From assembly GCF_900107455.1 (NCBI RefSeq), contig NZ_FNQB01000003.1, positions 1,736,001-1,800,000 of the forward strand: a DNA stretch of 64,000 nt, in the 5' to 3' direction. The notes under the pieces are model-generated. The model was not told the DNA's origin. It was given only the letters and a program-made list of their open reading frames with translations, and did no database searches. Position 1 is the first letter of the stretch, and every line of letters begins with the position of its first letter. Both the position numbers and the translations under genes were made by a program. The DNA comes from Asanoa ishikariensis (GTDB lineage: Bacteria > Actinomycetota > Actinomycetes > Mycobacteriales > Micromonosporaceae). This document shows positions 16,947 through 25,374 of the stretch, piece by piece.

Positions 16947-17709
16947 GCCTGGCCTTCTCCCGGGTCAATGGCCGCCGCAGGGCCGCGGCGGAGTCGAGCA
17001 GCCAGCGCAGCGGGGCGCGCAGCGCGGGGGCTACGGCGCCGCCCCGGCGGAAGGCGTCCAGCAGGTCGGCGTGGACCAGCGCGGTGTTGCCGGCCAGCAG
17101 GCTGGCCATGGTGATGCCGACCGACCAGGCCGGGAACACCCGCTCGGCGGGCAGCACGAGTGCGGCGAGGAACAGGGCGTACAGGAGCGGGGTGAGCGGG
17201 AGGGCGATCGCGCGGGCGAGCGGCGCGGCCGGGTGGTCGGTGACCGTGGCGCCGACGCCGGCGAGGAACCCGGCGCTGGTCAGCAGGGCGAGCACGACGA
17301 GGGTCGGCACCGGCGCGAGCACAACGGCGCCCGCGAGCACCAGCAACGCGACGGCTCCGATGACCCACCCGAAGCGGAAGCGGGAGCGGGAGCCCATCGG
17401 CTGGGGATATGCCTGCCGAATCGCCTCCGCCAGGTCCACATCGCTGGTGACCGCCAGGCAGACCGGCGCGCCGACCGCCGCCTCGATCAGCGCGACCCGC
17501 TCGATCGTGGGCTCCGCCGCGACGGCGACCAGCACGTAGCCCTCGTCGTCCACGTGCAGCGGCAGCCAGGCGTCGCGGGCGAGCACGGCCGGGTCGTACC
17601 CCGCCTGCACCTCGGTGTCGATCCACTCGTTGGTGACGTCGACGTAGCCGCAGTTCCAGTCGGCCGCGAGCGTGCGGAAGTGGTCGCGGCGGCTCTCGGT
17701 CAACGCCAT
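16888..17709 (-). CDS. GspE/MshEN N-terminal-like domain fused to membrane helices
   Basis: 273 residues. Residues 1-110 (WNCGYVDVTNEWIDTEV ... LPLHVDDEGYVLVAVAAEP, then AVTSDVDLAEAIRQAY) resemble the N-terminal domain of type II secretion ATPases, a module also found ahead of some glycosyltransferases and known in MshE to bind cyclic-di-GMP. Instead of an ATPase or transferase, four or five membrane segments follow (about 115-215), then a basic tail. The next gene downstream, overlapping by 59 bp, is another polytopic membrane protein. The pair could be a signal-gated membrane complex, but that is inference; the ligand-binding residues cannot be confirmed here. Confidence 0.55.
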   Translation of the reverse strand: MALTESRRDHFRTLAADWNCGYVDVTNEWIDTEVQAGYDPAVLARDAWLPLHVDDEGYVLVAVAAEPTIERVALIEAAVGAPVCLAVTSDVDLAEAIRQAYPQPMGSRSRFRFGWVIGAVALLVLAGAVVLAPVPTLVVLALLTSAGFLAGVGATVTDHPAAPLARAIALPLTPLLYALFLAALVLPAERVFPAWSVGITMASLLAGNTALVHADLLDAFRRGGAVAPALRAPLRWLLDSAAALRRPLTREKARHGDRTVHSGDTSVAAVEPG

Positions 17710-17825
17710 ACCCCGATGCTGCTCCTATAAGGCTGGTTTGTCCGGTTACTGAGATCCGGCGTGTCTGGATGACCACGCCGGTTCCCTGCCATGCTTCCTA
17801 TGTGGCCCGCTCGCCGGAATCTCCC

Positions 17826-18491
17826 ATGCCGCGGCGCATGCTGGGCTGGCACGGTCCGGCGATCCGCCGCGCCGGCACGGTGATCGTCATCTGGGTGATC
17901 GTCGCCGCCGCGCTGGCCGCCAGCCCGATCGACTGGGAGCTTGCGGTGATCGCCGGCTATGACGCCGCATCGCTGAGCTTCCTGGTGTCGGTCTGGCCGA
18001 TCTTCATGAGCGCCGACGGGTCCAAGACGGAGAAGCTGGCCGGCCGCGAGGACCAGACCCACGGCTCGGCGACCGCCCTGCTGGTCGCGGCGTGCCTGGT
18101 CAGCCTGCTCGGCGTCGGGTTCGCGCTGGGCGAGGCCGCCAACCAGCACGGCGCGTTCCGTGGGGTGCTGATCGGGATCGCCGTGCTCACGGTGGCCACC
18201 GCCTGGGTCACCATGAACACCGTCTACACGCTGCGGTACGCGAAACTCGACTACCAGAGCCACGGCAGCAGGATCGACTTCGGAGAACCGCTGTCGGAGC
18301 ACAAGCCGAACTACCGCGACTTCGCGTACCTGGCGTTCACGATCGGCATGACCTTCCAGGTCTCCGACACGACCCTGCGCAGCTCCCCGATCCGCCGCAC
18401 AGTCCTGGGCCACGCCCTGCTGTCGTACGTGTTCGGCGTGGCCATCGTCGCCGGCGCGATCAACCTGATCGCCGGCCTGGTCAACAACTAG
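17826..18491 (+). CDS. DUF1345 family membrane protein
   Basis: 221 residues from the ATG at 17826 (an ATG at 17769 in frame would add 19 polar residues). Two N-terminal helices, a KTEKLAGREDQTH loop, then three more helices with VTMNTVYTLRYAKLDY and the region DFAYLAFTIGMTFQVSDTTLRSSPIRRTVLGHALLSYVFGV, the hallmark of DUF1345. Function is unknown in the family. TATAAG at 17726-17731 is a possible -10 element in the gap shared with the divergent gene. The 3' end overlaps the convergent oxidoreductase gene by 11 bp. Confidence 0.85.
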   Translation: MPRRMLGWHGPAIRRAGTVIVIWVIVAAALAASPIDWELAVIAGYDAASLSFLVSVWPIFMSADGSKTEKLAGREDQTHGSATALLVAACLVSLLGVGFALGEAANQHGAFRGVLIGIAVLTVATAWVTMNTVYTLRYAKLDYQSHGSRIDFGEPLSEHKPNYRDFAYLAFTIGMTFQVSDTTLRSSPIRRTVLGHALLSYVFGVAIVAGAINLIAGLVNN

Positions 18492-19353
18492 CGAGCAACC
18501 GCTGAAGGTGTACGCCGTGGTCCGCGCCGAGGGCATGCGGCACACCGGTCCGGACGGCGCGGGCGAACTCGGCGCGCAGCACGGGCCAGCATTCGCCGTG
18601 GTCGACGGTGGCGAAGTCGATCTCCAGCGCGCCCGCGGGGCCGTAGACCTCGAGCCCGGCCCTTGAGGCGGACAGGCCGCCGACCGCGCCCGAGAGGGAA
18701 AGTTGGCTGATCGCGCCGTCGCGGTGGGTGCAGGTCAGTTCCAACCAACCGGTGGGCTCTCCGTGCCGGTCGATCGTCTCGATCGGGCCGAGTGCGGCCT
18801 CGACCAGGTCGAGCAGGTGCGGGCCGAGATCGTGCAGGGCGCCGTGCTCGAGTCGCCAGCCGGTGGCGAACGGACCGGCGAGGAACCCGCCGTGCAGATA
18901 CCGGGCCCGGGCGCCGATCGCCGTGAAGTCGGCCGCGGCGGCGAGGAAAGCCCTGGTCGCCGGGTGATAGCGCTTCGTCAGGACAAGCTGGCTGACCACG
19001 CCGTTCTCGCGCGCGGCTTTGGCGACCCGTTCGGCGTCGGCGACGGTGAGCGCGACCGGCTTCTCCAGCAGCAGTGCCCGCCCGGCCTCGGCCGCCCGGA
19101 CGGCGAGATCAGCCTGGACGTCCGGCGGCACCGCGAAGGCGACCGCCTCGCACCGGTCGAGCAGCGCGTCGAACGACGGCACGGCGGTGGTGCCCAGGCG
19201 CGCCGCCAACCTGTCCGCCGCGTCCGCGCGCCGCGCCCAGACCCCGACCAGCGTGGTCTCCGGCCCGGCGGCCAGGGTCGGTCCGTGCATGACCTCAGCC
19301 CAGTGACCGGCACCGACCAGCCCGACCCGCACCGGCTCTTCCACAGTCGACAT
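18481..19353 (-). CDS. Gfo/Idh/MocA family oxidoreductase
   Basis: 290 residues. The N-terminal Rossmann domain has RVGLVGAGHWAEVMH, followed by the family's conserved LLLEKPVALTVADAERV (Lys of the EKP motif acts in catalysis) and a C-terminal alpha/beta domain with GGFLAGPFATGWRLEHGALHDLGPHLLDL, where the histidine pair contributes to the sugar-binding site. It likely oxidises or reduces a sugar, inositol or glycoside derivative with NAD(P). No transporter or sugar gene is adjacent, so the substrate is open. Confidence 0.88.
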   Translation of the reverse strand: MSTVEEPVRVGLVGAGHWAEVMHGPTLAAGPETTLVGVWARRADAADRLAARLGTTAVPSFDALLDRCEAVAFAVPPDVQADLAVRAAEAGRALLLEKPVALTVADAERVAKAARENGVVSQLVLTKRYHPATRAFLAAAADFTAIGARARYLHGGFLAGPFATGWRLEHGALHDLGPHLLDLVEAALGPIETIDRHGEPTGWLELTCTHRDGAISQLSLSGAVGGLSASRAGLEVYGPAGALEIDFATVDHGECWPVLRAEFARAVRTGVPHALGADHGVHLQRLLASC

Positions 19354-19380
19354 TGAAGCCCCGGCACCGGAGCCGTGGCC

Positions 19381-20064
19381 TCACGCCACGCCGTGTGCTT
19401 TCAGGATCGGGTCGTCGCCGATCGGCAGCGTCGGTGTGCGGCCGGCGATCACGGCTTCGGCCATCCAGCAGTACCAGGCGGCCGTGGTGCGGTAGGGCCG
19501 GAACTGCTCGCCGAGCGGTTCCAGCTCCCGCTCGGTCGGGGTCGGGATGCCGTAGGCGACGCCGTAGCCACGCCGGATGCCGAGGTCGCCGACCGGCCAG
19601 ACGTCCGGCCGGCGGAGCTGGAACATGATGAAGAGCTGCGACGACCACGGCCCGATGCCCTTGACCGTCGACAGCCGACGGATGATCTCGTCGTCGGGCA
19701 GGTGGCCGAGCCGCCGGTTGTCGAGCACGATGTCGCCGTCGCGGACCTTGGTGGCCAGGTCGCGCAGGGAGATCACCTTGCGGGCGGAGAACCCGACCTT
19801 GCGCAGCACCGCGTCCGAGAGCGGCAGCACCGAGTCCGGTGTGAGCTCGCCGTGCGCGGCGTCGATCAACCGCCCGAGGATCGCGACCGCGGCCGGCCGG
19901 GCGAGTTGCTGGAAGACGATCCCGCGTACCAGCGACTCGAAGTTGGTCTCCTTCCACAACGGAATCCGCGGCGCCGGCGCCCCTGCCACCAACCGCGCCA
20001 TCACCGGATCCCGGGCGGCGAGCAGCTCGGCCGCCTGCCGGAAGGTGACCTTGCCAGTGCCCAC
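19381..20064 (-). CDS. DNA-3-methyladenine glycosylase II-like (HhH-GPD, AlkA type)
   Basis: 227 residues from a GTG at 20064. The HhH-GPD core is clear: FESLVRGIVFQQLARPAAVAILGRL, the helix-hairpin-helix LSTVKGIGPWSSQLFIMFQL, and the catalytic aspartate in PVGDLGIRRGYG. These enzymes excise alkylated purines from DNA in base-excision repair. No iron-sulfur cluster motif follows the domain, consistent with AlkA rather than Nth/MutY. A longer frame reaches 20535 but would overlap the divergent gene. It sits 27 bp upstream of the oxidoreductase gene on the same strand. Confidence 0.88.
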   Translation of the reverse strand: MGTGKVTFRQAAELLAARDPVMARLVAGAPAPRIPLWKETNFESLVRGIVFQQLARPAAVAILGRLIDAAHGELTPDSVLPLSDAVLRKVGFSARKVISLRDLATKVRDGDIVLDNRRLGHLPDDEIIRRLSTVKGIGPWSSQLFIMFQLRRPDVWPVGDLGIRRGYGVAYGIPTPTERELEPLGEQFRPYRTTAAWYCWMAEAVIAGRTPTLPIGDDPILKAHGVA

Positions 20065-20169
20065 GGTCCTACGATCCCAGCCGGGCGACTCCCCCGTCGC
20101 GAGATCGGACCAACGAGCCTGACCGTACGGGGGCAGCGTGCGCCGGCGCTCTTGCTCGACCATTGCCTC

Positions 20170-21366
20170 ATGAACCCCCGCGACCTCGGCACCGCATCGC
20201 GGATGACCCCTCGCGAGCTCGTACACGGCGTCTCGGCGGAGGAAAGGCCGGTCAAAGGCTTCCTGTTGCGCTGCCTGGCCGCCGGCGGCGCGTTCGTGGT
20301 CATGGTGCTGGTCTTCTCCTGGCTCGACGCGTGGGCGCTGGCGGTGGCGATACCCGTCGGGGCGCTCGTCCTGTGGAGGTCCGACGGCATCCGCCTGTGC
20401 GACTTCGCGGACGAGCTCATGGCCAGCGCCCAGGTCGAGCTGTCGGCCAGCCCGGCCAAGGCCACCAGCGTGCTGGCCGAGACCGTACGGGCCTGGGACT
20501 GGGTCTGCCCCGGGTCGGACCACGCGAAGGAACAAGCGCCGGAGCCTTCGCTCACCTTCCGCAAGGTCCAGGCGGTCTGGCCCGACGTCGAAGCCGGGCG
20601 GCTGGAAGTGGCCTTCACCGACGGCACGTCCCGCTCCTTCGCGCCGGACGACGGGATGCGCAGGCTCGAACGACCGCCGCTGCCCGTCCGATCACCCGGC
20701 GAGGGCGACCGTGCTGTGGCCGGCCGGCTGGAGGCGCTGGTCGCACGGGTAGCGGCGGAGACATCGGTGCCGGAAGGCGAGTGCAGCGGAGATCCCGCCG
20801 CGTTGCGCGCGGCGATCGCCAACAACCTGCTCGAACGTCACCGCGCCGCCCTCGGCTGGCTGCGCGAGCTGCGCATCGCCTTCGTCCGGCTCGCTTCCGA
20901 TCCGGCCATGATCCCCGAGCGTCGCCTGCGCGGCCGGCCGGCCGCGCACACCTGGCTCATGGCGGACCCGCGGCGCAACGTCGGGCGCGCGGTGACGAGT
21001 CGCCCGCCCTCGCAGGGCGTGCGCGTCAACAACACCTTCTACATCAACGGCAGCGACCTGCGCGGGTCGGCGTTCGGCGGACTGCACAACAGCGTCCCTG
21101 GCACCGATCCCCAGGAGGACCTCAAGGCGCTGCGCGCCGTCCTCGAGATCCTCGATCGCCTCCGACACGAGCTTCCGCAGGACCTGGCGACCGCCCAGCG
21201 GCTCGCCGCCGCCGAAGCTACGGTCCGGCACACCGTCGACACCGACGGGACGGTGGACGCACAGACGAAGAGCGCGCTCGGCGTGCTCCTGTCCGTGGCC
21301 GGGCAGTTGGTCATCGGTGCGGCCGGAAACGGCCTCTACGACTTCGTCAGCGCGTTGGCGTCGTGA
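20170..21366 (+). CDS. Uncharacterised 398-residue protein with two N-terminal membrane helices
   Basis: I do not recognise the family. Two adjacent hydrophobic segments (about residues 30-68: FLLRCLAAGGAFVVMVLVFS and AWALAVAIPVGALVLW) form a hairpin, so both ends probably are cytoplasmic. The large soluble part is mostly helical and charged, with a short beta-like piece, NNTFYINGSDLRGSAFGGLHN near residue 280, reminiscent of the INGxxxG segments in proteins tied to bacterial STAND/NACHT signalling; this is a weak resemblance. A leucine-rich helical region (LKALRAVLEILDRLRHEL) and a hydrophobic C-terminus (LLSVAGQLVIGAAGNGLYDFVSALA) follow. The ATG at 20170 is the first after the divergent glycosylase start. 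The 3' end overlaps the LysR gene by 20 bp. Confidence 0.7.
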   Translation: MNPRDLGTASRMTPRELVHGVSAEERPVKGFLLRCLAAGGAFVVMVLVFSWLDAWALAVAIPVGALVLWRSDGIRLCDFADELMASAQVELSASPAKATSVLAETVRAWDWVCPGSDHAKEQAPEPSLTFRKVQAVWPDVEAGRLEVAFTDGTSRSFAPDDGMRRLERPPLPVRSPGEGDRAVAGRLEALVARVAAETSVPEGECSGDPAALRAAIANNLLERHRAALGWLRELRIAFVRLASDPAMIPERRLRGRPAAHTWLMADPRRNVGRAVTSRPPSQGVRVNNTFYINGSDLRGSAFGGLHNSVPGTDPQEDLKALRAVLEILDRLRHELPQDLATAQRLAAAEATVRHTVDTDGTVDAQTKSALGVLLSVAGQLVIGAAGNGLYDFVSALAS

Positions 21367-22213
21367 GCACGACGTCGCGGGCCAGGGCGACCAGGTCGGC
21401 CACCGCGGGGTGGCTGGGTGGGGAGCGCCAGGCCAGGGAGACGGTGACGGACGGGGCATCGGCCAGGGGTACGTAGGCCACCGCCGGATGCGGATGCATG
21501 GCGGCCGTGGCCTCGGTGGTCACGCCGACCGCCCGCCCGGCGGCGATGGCGGCCAGCCAGTCGTCGGTGTTCGCGGTCTCGACCGTGGTGGCGGGAGTTC
21601 GCGACGGCGGCCACAGGTCGAGCGTGGTGGTGCCGCTGAGTGAGTTGACCGCGATGGGGTGGGCCGCGAGATCGGCAAGGGTGGCCACGGGTCGCCCGGC
21701 CAGGACGCTGTCGGCCGGCACCGCCGCCACGCGCGCCTCGCTCAGCAGGGCCTCGACGACGATGTCGGGCAGGTCGACCGGTGCGCGCAGGATCGCGACA
21801 TCGACGCTGCCTCGGGCCAGGCCGCCGGTGCGCTCGTCGATGCGCAACAGCTCCAGCGGGGTCGCCGGGTGGTCCTGCTGCCAGCGGCGCAACAGCGTGG
21901 TCGTGTGTGCGCCCAGCGCCGACCAGGCGTGGCCGAGGCGCAGCGGCCAGGTGCCGGCCCGGGTGGGGTCGAGGACGTCGTCGACGGCGGCGACCGCTGC
22001 CGCGGCCCGGTCGCGGAAGGCCGTGCCCGCTGGCGTCAGGTGCAGGTGGTGCGTCGACCGGTCGACGAGCCGGTGGCCCAGATGGGTCTCGAGCTGGCGC
22101 AGCGTGCGGGACAGCGCGGGCTGCGTCAGGTGGAGCCGGACCGCGGCACCGGTGATGGTGCCTTCCTCGGCGATGGCGAGGAACGCCCGCAGGTGACGCA
22201 CCTCGACGGTCAT
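21347..22213 (-). CDS. LysR family transcriptional regulator
   Basis: 288 residues from the ATG at 22213. The N-terminal LysR helix-turn-helix is canonical (VEVRHLRAFLAIAEEGTITGAAVRLHLTQPALSRTLRQLE), followed by the two-lobed effector-binding domain (PLRLGHAWSALGAHTTTL; AAGRAVGVTTEATAA). It lies divergent to an EamA-type exporter gene starting at 22282, its probable target. The 68-bp gap contains a directly repeated CATAACCG. The C-terminus is encoded antisense to the last residues of the 398-residue protein gene. Confidence 0.92.
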   Translation of the reverse strand: MTVEVRHLRAFLAIAEEGTITGAAVRLHLTQPALSRTLRQLETHLGHRLVDRSTHHLHLTPAGTAFRDRAAAAVAAVDDVLDPTRAGTWPLRLGHAWSALGAHTTTLLRRWQQDHPATPLELLRIDERTGGLARGSVDVAILRAPVDLPDIVVEALLSEARVAAVPADSVLAGRPVATLADLAAHPIAVNSLSGTTTLDLWPPSRTPATTVETANTDDWLAAIAAGRAVGVTTEATAAMHPHPAVAYVPLADAPSVTVSLAWRSPPSHPAVADLVALARDVVLTTPTR

Positions 22214-22231
22214 AACCGTGAAGCATAACCG
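22211..22231. promoter_or_regulatory. Direct repeat in the LysR/EamA divergent promoter
   Basis: CATAACCG occurs at 22211-22218 and again at 22224-22231, a 13-bp spacing. A T-N11-A pattern (T22213 to A22225), the minimal LysR recognition form, falls within it. The first copy includes the lysR start codon, so binding here would also be autoregulatory. Confidence 0.4.
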
Positions 22232-22281
22232 CAGCCAAAGCGGCATTTCCGTCGCGGTCCGCAGGCTCCTAGCGTCGACTC

Positions 22282-23238
22282 GTGACACACATCAGGCGCC
22301 ACCCGGGCGTCGGCCTCGTCCTGGGCGGGGCGTTGTCGGTCCAGTTCGGCAGCGCGGTCGCCGCGCTGCTGTTCCCGCGCGCCGGGGTGTCCGCGGTGGT
22401 CACGCTGCGGCTGGCGATCGCGGCGATCGTGTTGCTGGCGGTGTGCCGGCCACGGGTACGCGGCTACGCGCGCGCCGACTGGGCCCTGATCGCCGGGTTC
22501 GGCGTGGCCCTGGCCGGCATGAACACGCTCTTCTACCACGCGATCGACCGCATCCCGCTCGGCCTGGCGGTGACCCTGGAGGTGCTGGGCCCGCTGGCGC
22601 TGTCCGTGCTGACCGGCCGCCGGGCGGCGAACTGGCTATGGGCGGGTCTGGCGCTGGTCGGCGTCGCGCTGCTGGGGCGCACGGGCTTTGACCGACTCGA
22701 CCCGGCCGGGATCGCCTTCGCCCTGGGCGCGGCGGCCATGTGGGCGGCGTACATCGTGCTCAGCGCCCGCGTCGGCAGCCGCTTCCCGAAACTCGACGGC
22801 CTGGCCCTCGCCATGACGGTCGCCGCCGCGTTGACCCTCCCCCTGGGCATCGGACCAGCACTGCTGCACCCGCCGGTCCTCGCGCTGGGCGCCGCCGTGG
22901 CGGTGCTCTCGTCACTGCTGCCGTACACCCTCGAGCTCACGGCCTTGCGCCGCATGCCGACGGCCACCTTCGCCGTGCTGATGAGCCTCGGCCCGGCCAT
23001 CGCCACACTCGCCGGCTTCCTCGTCCTGAGCCAGCACCTCACCGTCACCGAGGGACTGGCCACCGTCCTGATCATCAGCGCCAGCATCGGCGCGGTCCGG
23101 AAGCCCGGCGAGCGCCCGGACACCCGGCCACCGGCCCGCCGCCCACATGTGAGGGCACGTACGCACATGCCAAGACATGTACGCGCCCGGGAACACACCG
23201 CCCCCGGCCGCTCACGGGCACGGCAGCCGATCGCCTAG
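22282..23238 (+). CDS. EamA/DMT superfamily exporter
   Basis: 318 residues from a GTG at 22282. Ten membrane helices arranged as two EamA halves; GMNTLFYHAIDRIPLGLAVTLEVLGPLALS and LPYTLELTALRRMPTATFAVLMSLGPAIATLAGFLVL mark the ends of the halves, a pattern of RhtA-like amino-acid or metabolite exporters. The C-terminal tail of about 45 residues is unusually rich in Arg, Pro and His and probably cytoplasmic. It is divergent from the LysR regulator, which likely controls it. Confidence 0.9.
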   Translation: MTHIRRHPGVGLVLGGALSVQFGSAVAALLFPRAGVSAVVTLRLAIAAIVLLAVCRPRVRGYARADWALIAGFGVALAGMNTLFYHAIDRIPLGLAVTLEVLGPLALSVLTGRRAANWLWAGLALVGVALLGRTGFDRLDPAGIAFALGAAAMWAAYIVLSARVGSRFPKLDGLALAMTVAAALTLPLGIGPALLHPPVLALGAAVAVLSSLLPYTLELTALRRMPTATFAVLMSLGPAIATLAGFLVLSQHLTVTEGLATVLIISASIGAVRKPGERPDTRPPARRPHVRARTHMPRHVRAREHTAPGRSRARQPIA

Positions 23239-23288
23239 TAGTCGACGATGTCTTTCGAATGCTGGTCCACCCGCGAGATCATGGCGCA

Positions 23289-24140
23289 ATGTCCGAGAGT
23301 GCCGCGGAGTGGGCCGCCGCGCAGCTTGCCGCCGTCCGCGACGACCCGCGGCGGCGGATCGAGCTGCTCGCCCGGACCTACCTCGGCCCGTTCGGCCACG
23401 CGCCCAAGCACCTGCCGTTCCGGCGGGCGGCGCTGTCGTTCATGCGCTGGCAGGCCGGCCGCGGCGTGCTGAACCCCGGGACCGGCAGCCGCTGGTGGCG
23501 GTCCGTCAACGACCGGCTCATCCGGGACGGTTGCGAGGCGATGGCCCGGTCCGGCGGGCGAGCCGGGGCGATCTCCGACCCCACGGTCGACCAGTGGACG
23601 GCCTTCATCGACGAACCCACGGCCGGCAACTGGTACCGCGCCCACAACGCCAGCATCGTCGCCGGATACCTCGACAGCCGCCACCTCGCCGAGGCCGAAC
23701 CCGCGCCGGAGCGCTTCTTCCTCAACGTCGTGCTGCTGCGGGTCCTCTACACGCACGCCCTGGTCTCCGCGCCGAAGCTCGCGCTCGGCCCGTTCGCCGT
23801 CCTCGGCAAGACGGTCGGCGATCCCCGACTCGGCGGCGCCGGCGTGTTCCTCTCACTGCGCCGCGTCCTGCCCGACCGCTACCCGGCGGACGACGAGCTC
23901 CAGTCCTATCTCGACCACGAGAACCGCCTCGGGCGGCTCCTCGACTACGGAGTGATCCAACCCAGACTCCAGCGGCTGTACGAGTGGTCCGCGCGCGAAC
24001 TCGACCAACCGGGCCTGTGCGAGCTGGTGCGAGACGGCAACCCGACCTACGCCTGGTCGTACGACGACCGGCACGTCTGGGTCGCGCCGACTAACACGGT
24101 GCACCGCGTGCTGCGCCGCCTCACGCGCCCCGGGGACTGA
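23289..24140 (+). CDS. Conserved-looking hypothetical protein (283 aa)
   Basis: I do not recognise this protein. It is soluble, 283 residues, without signal or membrane segments. Sequence composition and G/C third positions are those of a real gene. The N-terminal part is helical and basic (DDPRRRIELLARTYLGPFG; PFRRAALSFMRWQAGRG), followed by many aromatic and Trp residues (SRWWRSVND; GNWYRAHNASIVAGYLDSRHL) and a C-terminal strand-rich end (TYAWSYDDRHVWVAPTNTV). The ATG at 23289 follows a weak ribosome site. It stands alone, 50 bp after the exporter gene, and its 3' end overlaps the convergent ROK repressor by 20 bp. Confidence 0.65.
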   Translation: MSESAAEWAAAQLAAVRDDPRRRIELLARTYLGPFGHAPKHLPFRRAALSFMRWQAGRGVLNPGTGSRWWRSVNDRLIRDGCEAMARSGGRAGAISDPTVDQWTAFIDEPTAGNWYRAHNASIVAGYLDSRHLAEAEPAPERFFLNVVLLRVLYTHALVSAPKLALGPFAVLGKTVGDPRLGGAGVFLSLRRVLPDRYPADDELQSYLDHENRLGRLLDYGVIQPRLQRLYEWSARELDQPGLCELVRDGNPTYAWSYDDRHVWVAPTNTVHRVLRRLTRPGD

Positions 24141-25374
24141 GAGCCAGCGCGGACAGTTCCGCGTCGACCGCGCTCGGGGAGTAGATCTCGTCCAGCACCA
24201 TGGCGTGCGCGCCCGTGACCGCCGACTGGGGGCCCAGCCGGCTGGTGGTGACCTCCAGGTGGCGGGTCGCGCGCGGGAGGGCGTAGCGGTAGAGCATCTC
24301 GCGTACGCCGGTCACGAAGTGGGTCTCGGCCAGGTCGCCGGCGATCACCAGGACGCCCGGGTTGACCAGGCAGACCACCGTGGCCAGGACCTCGCCGGCC
24401 AGGCGGCCCGCCTCGCGGGCCAGGTGCACCGCCTCGCCGTGGCCCTCCCGGATGCGCTCGACCAGCTCCGGGCCCGACTGGGTGGGCGTGCCACCGAGCG
24501 TCAGCCGTTGCGCCAGGGCCAGCCCGCTGGCGACGGCCGAGAGGCAGCCGTAGAGGCCGCACTCGCACCGGGCGTCAGGGAAGGACGCGAGACGGATGTG
24601 TCCGATGTCGCCGGCGCCGCCGTCGATGCCGCGGTACACCCGGCCGTCGATCACGATGCCGGCGCCGATGCCTGTCGCGACTTTGACCAGCAGCAACGCC
24701 GGGCAGTCCGGGTAGAACGCCACCTGCTCGCCGAGCGCCATCAGGTTGGCGTCGTTGTCGACGAAGACCGGGCAGCCCCAGGTGGCGCGGAGCCGGTCGG
24801 CGATCGGCACCCCGTCCCAGCCCGGCATGATCGGCGGCTCGGTGACCACGCCGGCGTCGTACTCGACCGGGCCTGGCACGCCGACGCCGATCCCCCGCAC
24901 GCGTTCGCGCAACTCGCCCGCCCCGGCCAGCAGACGGGCGAAGGCCGCGTCGACCCAGTCGAGCACAAAAGAAGGGCCCTCGCCGATCTTGATGTGCTCG
25001 TGCTCTTCTCCGAGCAGGGTGCCGCCGACGTCGAGGACCGCCGCCCGGGCGTGGTTGGCGCCCAGGTCGGCGACCAGCACCACGCCGTGGCCGGTGTCGA
25101 ACTCCAACAGCTCGGCGGGCCGGCCCCCGGTCGACTCCTCCACGCCGGAGCTGCGCAGGTAGCCGGCCGCCCGCAAGGCGTCGATCCGGGTGACCAGCGT
25201 CGACCGCGACAACCCCGTGTAGGACTGGAGCTCCGAGCGGGTCCGCGCCCGGCCGGTGCGGACCAGCGCGAGCAGGTGCCCGGCCGAGTTCTGGATGCCG
25301 GCCGCGCCGCCGCGGGCGACGGCCGGCGAGCCGGGTGGGCCGCCCTGGTGCGGCGGCCTATCCCTTGTCGGCAC
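24121..25374 (-). CDS. ROK family transcriptional repressor (sugar-responsive)
   Basis: 417 residues from a GTG that overlaps the end of the upstream permease gene by 17 bp. A winged helix-turn-helix (about residues 28-90: HLLALVRTGRARTRSELQSYTGLSRSTLVTRIDALRAAGYL) precedes a ROK sugar-binding domain with DLGANHARAAVLDVGG and the zinc-binding CECGLYGC motif. The residue after that motif is Leu-Ser where ROK kinases have Glu, in line with a non-catalytic sensor. It closes the binding-protein/permease operon and is the likely repressor of the divergent sugar genes, acting at 28593-28894; the inducer should be the imported sugar or a product of it. Confidence 0.9.
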   Translation of the reverse strand: MPTRDRPPHQGGPPGSPAVARGGAAGIQNSAGHLLALVRTGRARTRSELQSYTGLSRSTLVTRIDALRAAGYLRSSGVEESTGGRPAELLEFDTGHGVVLVADLGANHARAAVLDVGGTLLGEEHEHIKIGEGPSFVLDWVDAAFARLLAGAGELRERVRGIGVGVPGPVEYDAGVVTEPPIMPGWDGVPIADRLRATWGCPVFVDNDANLMALGEQVAFYPDCPALLLVKVATGIGAGIVIDGRVYRGIDGGAGDIGHIRLASFPDARCECGLYGCLSAVASGLALAQRLTLGGTPTQSGPELVERIREGHGEAVHLAREAGRLAGEVLATVVCLVNPGVLVIAGDLAETHFVTGVREMLYRYALPRATRHLEVTTSRLGPQSAVTGAHAMVLDEIYSPSAVDAELSALALSPRGA

